This document shows positions 4,457 through 7,903 of a stretch of DNA of 7,903 bases, piece by piece. Source of the stretch: Pseudomonadota bacterium (GTDB lineage Bacteria > Pseudomonadota > Gammaproteobacteria > Woeseiales > Woeseiaceae); NCBI GenBank assembly GCA_027295475.1, contig JAPUKV010000104.1:1-7903 (forward strand). The letters run 5' to 3'. Below the pieces are notes generated by a model that worked only from the letters and a program-made list of their open reading frames with translations, did no database searches and was not told the origin of the DNA. The translations under genes and the position numbers were made by a program. Within the stretch, counting starts at the first letter, position 1, and each line of letters starts with the position of its first letter.

Positions 4457-7400
4457 ATGAGTACCGCTGCAGACGATCTGCCGGGTGTTTCCGGCAAGGC
4501 CGACGCGACACCATTACGGTTTGTCACCGCTGCCTCATTGTTCGATGGCCACGATGCCGCTATCAACATCATGCGCCGCCTCATTCAGGCGCAGGGTGCC
4601 GAGGTTATACATCTTGGTCACAACCGCAGTGTCGCTGACATCGTCCGCGCGGCTATTCAGGAAGACGCCGACGGCATCGCAGTCAGTTCCTACCAGGGTG
4701 GTCACAACGAATTCTTCCGCTACATGGTGGACAGGCTTGCCGAGCTTGGCGCATCTCACATCAGGGTCTTCGGCGGCGGCGGCGGCACGATAACACCGGA
4801 GGAAATAGAGTCGTTAATGGAGTATGGCGTCGAGCGGATTTACCATCCGCACGACGGCATGGCCATGGGCCTGCAAGAGATGATTCGGGATCTTGTGGCT
4901 CGAACGGAGAATGCGCGACGCGAAACGTTCGCTCCCGCAAACGTATCGCCAGATCGAACAATCGATATCGCGGCTATGATGTCTGCGATCGAAGAGGGGC
5001 ACTTCGACGAAGCAAAGCTCGCGAGCCTGCGAAAGGAATGGCAGGTCCAGGCGGGCAGGGTTCCCGTCGTGGGTATCACCGGAACGGGAGGTGCGGGCAA
5101 GAGTAGCGTTACCGACGAGATCCTGAATCGTTTTCTGAGCTGCTATCCGGATATGCGAATTGCTGTGCTCGCCGTAGACCCAACCCGTCGAAGAACGGGT
5201 GGTGCGTTGCTTGGAGATCGCATTCGCATGAATTCCCTGCGATCGGATCGGGTATACATGCGTTCGATCGCGACTCGCCGTCAGCATCTCGCAACCAGCG
5301 AAATGCTCGCCGACCACATTCTGTTTCTGAACTCACTGGGCTTCGATCTTGTCCTGGTTGAGACGGCGGGCATTGGTCAGAGTGACAGTGAAATCGTCGA
5401 TATGGTCGATTTTTCCGTTTATGTGATGACCAGTGACTACGGTGCGGCCAGTCAGCTCGAGAAAATAGACATGCTCGATTTTGCCGACCTCATCGTACTG
5501 AATAAATATGACAGGCGCGGCGCCGAGGATGCATTGCGGGACATCCGCAAGCAATGGAAGCGAAACCATGTCCAGTTCCAGATGGCCGACGAAGACGTTC
5601 CGGTCTATCCGACGATAGCGAGCCAGTTCAATGATCCGGGTATCAGCTGGATGTTCTACGAGCTTTGCCGGCGGCTGGCCGAAAAAGTCGGCCTGGATGC
5701 GGAAAAATGGACACCGGACATCGACGTGTCGCAAAAGGAACCGCGGGCCATGGCGGTTATCCCCGGCAAGCGCATTCGCTACCTTGCGGAGATCAGCGAG
5801 CAGGGACGGGAGATCAATGGCAGCGTTCGGTCACAAGCGGAGACAGCGAGTCTGGTACAACATCTGTATGAGGCTCTGAGAGCACTCGAAGATCCGGAGC
5901 TGCCGGGGGAGCTCGACGCCTATTCCCCCGCTGCCCTGACTGACGAAAACGATCCATCGATCCTCGTGCTGCGGCAACGCTATCAGGAAGCATTGCAGGA
6001 ATTGAGTAACGAAGCCGTCACACTGCTAAAAGAGTGGCCGGCGCGACGAGATGCAGTACGTACTGAAAACTACAGCTACATGGTGCGCGGTAAGGAAGTA
6101 ACGGGCCGGAATTATCGTGAATCCCTGAGTCATCAAAAGATACATAAAATCGCGGCACCGAATTACCGCGACTGGGGCGAACTGCTGATCTTCCTGATGC
6201 AAGAAAACCTGCCGGGCGGCTATCCGTACACGGGCGGAGTTTATCCGTATCGCCGGCTCGGCGAAGACCCGACCCGCATGTTTGCAGGTGAGGGAACGCC
6301 GGAGAAAACCAATCGCCGGTTTCATTACCTGTCGCAGGGCCGGGATGTTGCGCGGTTGTCGACGGCATTTGATTCTGTAACGCTGTATGGCGAGAACCCG
6401 CACGAGCGACCGGACATTTACGGCAAAGTCGGCAACTCGGGCGTGTCCATCGCGTCCGTAGATGACATAAAGAAACTGTACTCCGGATTCGATCTCTGCA
6501 AACCCACGACCTCGGTGTCAATGACGATTAACGGCCCGGCGCCGATGATTTTGGCGTTCTTCATGAATGCCGCCATCGATCAGCAGGTCGAAAAACACCT
6601 GAAGGAATCCGGCGAATGGGATGCAGCACAGAAAAAGATCGATGCCTTTTTCGAAGGCAGAGATCGTCCTGACTATGTCGGCGAGCTGCCGCCCGGTAAC
6701 GACGGTCTCGGGCTTGGGCTTCTCGGCATATCGGGAGACAAGCTGGTATCGAAAAAAACCTACGAAGAGATCCGCGCAAGAACCTTGTCGTCGGTTCGCG
6801 GCACGGTGCAGGCCGACATCCTCAAGGAAGACCAGGCACAAAACACCTGCATATTCTCGACCGAGTTCGCGATGAAAATGATGGGGGACGTGCAGCAATA
6901 CTTCATCGACAACAACGTACGCAATTACTACAGCATTTCGATCAGCGGCTATCACATCGCGGAGGCCGGCGCCAATCCGATCAGCCAGCTTGCTTTCACG
7001 CTGTCGAACGGATTCACGATTGTCGAGTACTACCTCGCAAGAGGAATGGACATCGATGATTTTGCGCCCAACCTGAGTTTCTTTTTCTCGAATGGCATGG
7101 ATCCGGAATATGCGGTGATCGGCAGGGTCGCGCGGCGCATCTGGGCGCGGGCGATGCGGGAGCGCTACGGCGCCAGTTCGCGGAGCCAGATGTTGAAATA
7201 TCACGTACAGACATCCGGTCGCAGCCTGCACGCGCAGGAAATCAGCTTCAACGATATCCGCACGACCTTGCAGGCCCTGTATGCACTTTTCGACAACTGC
7301 AACAGCCTGCATACCAATGCGTTCGATGAAGCGATCACGACGCCCACGGAACAGTCGGTGCGTCGTGCTGTGGCAATTCAGATGATCATTTCCAGGGAAC

Positions 7401-7900
7401 TCGGCCTGAACTATTGCGAGAATCCAGGGCAGGGGTCTTTCATCATCGGCGAGCTGACTGATCTGGTCGAAGAGGCCGTATACAAGGAGTTCGACCGGAT
7501 TTCCGAGCGCGGCGGTGTGCTGGGTGCAATGGATACGATGTATCAGCGTGGCAAGATTCAGGAAGAAAGCCTGTATTACGAAAGCAAGAAACACGATGGC
7601 TCTTATCCGCTCATCGGCGTAAATACCTTCCTGCCCAAAGCCGGACAGGAAGACGAAGTCCATGACCTCGAGCTGATCCGATCGTCCGAAACTGAAAAAC
7701 AGGATCAGATCAGGCACGTCAGGGAATTTGAGGAAAATCACGGCGAGGATAATGCCGCGGCCATTGCCGAGCTTCAGAATACTGCGAGGTCGCGTGGCAA
7801 TGTGTTTGCCGAGTTGATAGAGACGGTCAAGTCCAGTTCACTCGGGCAAATCTCTGCGGCACTCTACGAGGTAGGCGGCGAATACCGCCGTAATATGTAA
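4457..7900 (+). CDS. icmF: Fused isobutyryl-CoA mutase (B12 domain, GTPase chaperone, mutase)
   Basis: An 1147-residue cytoplasmic enzyme that uses adenosylcobalamin to interconvert isobutyryl-CoA and n-butyryl-CoA. Domain order is that of IcmF. Residues about 20-160 are the B12-binding Rossmann domain: DGHD at 30-33, with H32 the expected cobalt ligand, SSYQGGH at 77-83, and a glycine run at 106-110. Residues about 200-420 are the MeaB/ArgK-like G-protein chaperone domain: Walker [10 protein letters not shown] 209-217, ETAGIGQSD from 302, NKYD 349-352. Residues about 560-1147 are the acyl-CoA mutase barrel: GGYPYTGG 587-594, RMFAGEG from 607, [11 protein letters not shown] from 782, [30 protein letters not shown]-like NCNSLHTN, ending [19 protein letters not shown]609 and Q795 align with the Phe/Gln pair (F80, Q198) of isobutyryl-CoA mutase where methylmalonyl-CoA mutase has Tyr/Arg. 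Start: ATG 4457 with GGAGG 10 nt upstream. Divergent tetR suggests repression without substrate. Complete; TAA stop. Confidence 0.97.
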   Translation: MSTAADDLPGVSGKADATPLRFVTAASLFDGHDAAINIMRRLIQAQGAEVIHLGHNRSVADIVRAAIQEDADGIAVSSYQGGHNEFFRYMVDRLAELGASHIRVFGGGGGTITPEEIESLMEYGVERIYHPHDGMAMGLQEMIRDLVARTENARRETFAPANVSPDRTIDIAAMMSAIEEGHFDEAKLASLRKEWQVQAGRVPVVGITGTGGAGKSSVTDEILNRFLSCYPDMRIAVLAVDPTRRRTGGALLGDRIRMNSLRSDRVYMRSIATRRQHLATSEMLADHILFLNSLGFDLVLVETAGIGQSDSEIVDMVDFSVYVMTSDYGAASQLEKIDMLDFADLIVLNKYDRRGAEDALRDIRKQWKRNHVQFQMADEDVPVYPTIASQFNDPGISWMFYELCRRLAEKVGLDAEKWTPDIDVSQKEPRAMAVIPGKRIRYLAEISEQGREINGSVRSQAETASLVQHLYEALRALEDPELPGELDAYSPAALTDENDPSILVLRQRYQEALQELSNEAVTLLKEWPARRDAVRTENYSYMVRGKEVTGRNYRESLSHQKIHKIAAPNYRDWGELLIFLMQENLPGGYPYTGGVYPYRRLGEDPTRMFAGEGTPEKTNRRFHYLSQGRDVARLSTAFDSVTLYGENPHERPDIYGKVGNSGVSIASVDDIKKLYSGFDLCKPTTSVSMTINGPAPMILAFFMNAAIDQQVEKHLKESGEWDAAQKKIDAFFEGRDRPDYVGELPPGNDGLGLGLLGISGDKLVSKKTYEEIRARTLSSVRGTVQADILKEDQAQNTCIFSTEFAMKMMGDVQQYFIDNNVRNYYSISISGYHIAEAGANPISQLAFTLSNGFTIVEYYLARGMDIDDFAPNLSFFFSNGMDPEYAVIGRVARRIWARAMRERYGASSRSQMLKYHVQTSGRSLHAQEISFNDIRTTLQALYALFDNCNSLHTNAFDEAITTPTEQSVRRAVAIQMIISRELGLNYCENPGQGSFIIGELTDLVEEAVYKEFDRISERGGVLGAMDTMYQRGKIQEESLYYESKKHDGSYPLIGVNTFLPKAGQEDEVHDLELIRSSETEKQDQIRHVREFEENHGEDNAAAIAELQNTARSRGNVFAELIETVKSSSLGQISAALYEVGGEYRRNM

Positions 7901-7903
7901 GCT

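Noticed and set aside
6518..7741. 407-codon leftward reading inside icmF
   Set aside because: Long antisense frame within a strongly conserved gene; the protein shows no recognisable family and its openness follows from icmF codon use.
1..7903. CRISPR array, insertion sequence, tRNA or rRNA, phage or defence genes
   Set aside because: No spaced direct repeats, transposase, integrase or RNA-gene-like sequences were seen on either strand.

Overview
The window looks like chromosomal DNA from a moderately GC-rich proteobacterium, most likely a gammaproteobacterium. The pointers are the acyl-CoA gene set, the use of TTG starts, and a REP-like hairpin resembling those of Xanthomonas/Pseudomonas-type genomes. 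The assignment is an inference; a marine lineage such as Woeseiaceae would fit but is not shown. There are seven protein genes, one cut by the left edge. I see no RNA gene, CRISPR array, insertion sequence, phage gene or defence gene.

Left part (1-2749). A GNAT acetyltransferase gene with a TTG start runs leftward out of the window. Across a 140-bp gap lies a rightward MaoC-type (hydratase 2) enoyl-CoA hydratase gene. It meets, almost end to end, a leftward gene for an exported YceI-family protein. That gene is divergent from, and closely abuts, a rightward crotonase-family (enoyl-CoA hydratase/isomerase) gene.

Middle (2750-3640). After a 141-bp spacer comes a TTG-start gene for a small exported protein with one Sel1-like repeat. 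It converges on the tetR gene through a hairpin of the GTAG...CTAC type, which probably serves as a REP-like element or terminator.

Right part (3637-7900). A TetR-family repressor gene is divergent from a very large gene for fused isobutyryl-CoA mutase (IcmF): B12-binding domain, MeaB-like GTPase chaperone and mutase barrel in one 1147-residue chain. Their 223-bp intergenic region contains an AT-rich perfect 11-bp inverted repeat. It overlaps plausible back-to-back promoters that share a self-complementary TTGCAA box, so the TetR protein probably controls both itself and icmF.

Functional reading (inference). IcmF interconverts isobutyryl-CoA and n-butyryl-CoA. The two hydratase-type enzymes could act on straight- or branched-chain acyl-CoAs in beta-oxidation, so the window is a loose acyl-CoA catabolism neighbourhood, not one operon. 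No undescribed multi-gene system stands out. The more unusual points are the TetR/IcmF control region, the altered residue pair beside the catalytic Asp of the MaoC protein, the missing second Glu in the crotonase, and the TTG-start GNAT gene.
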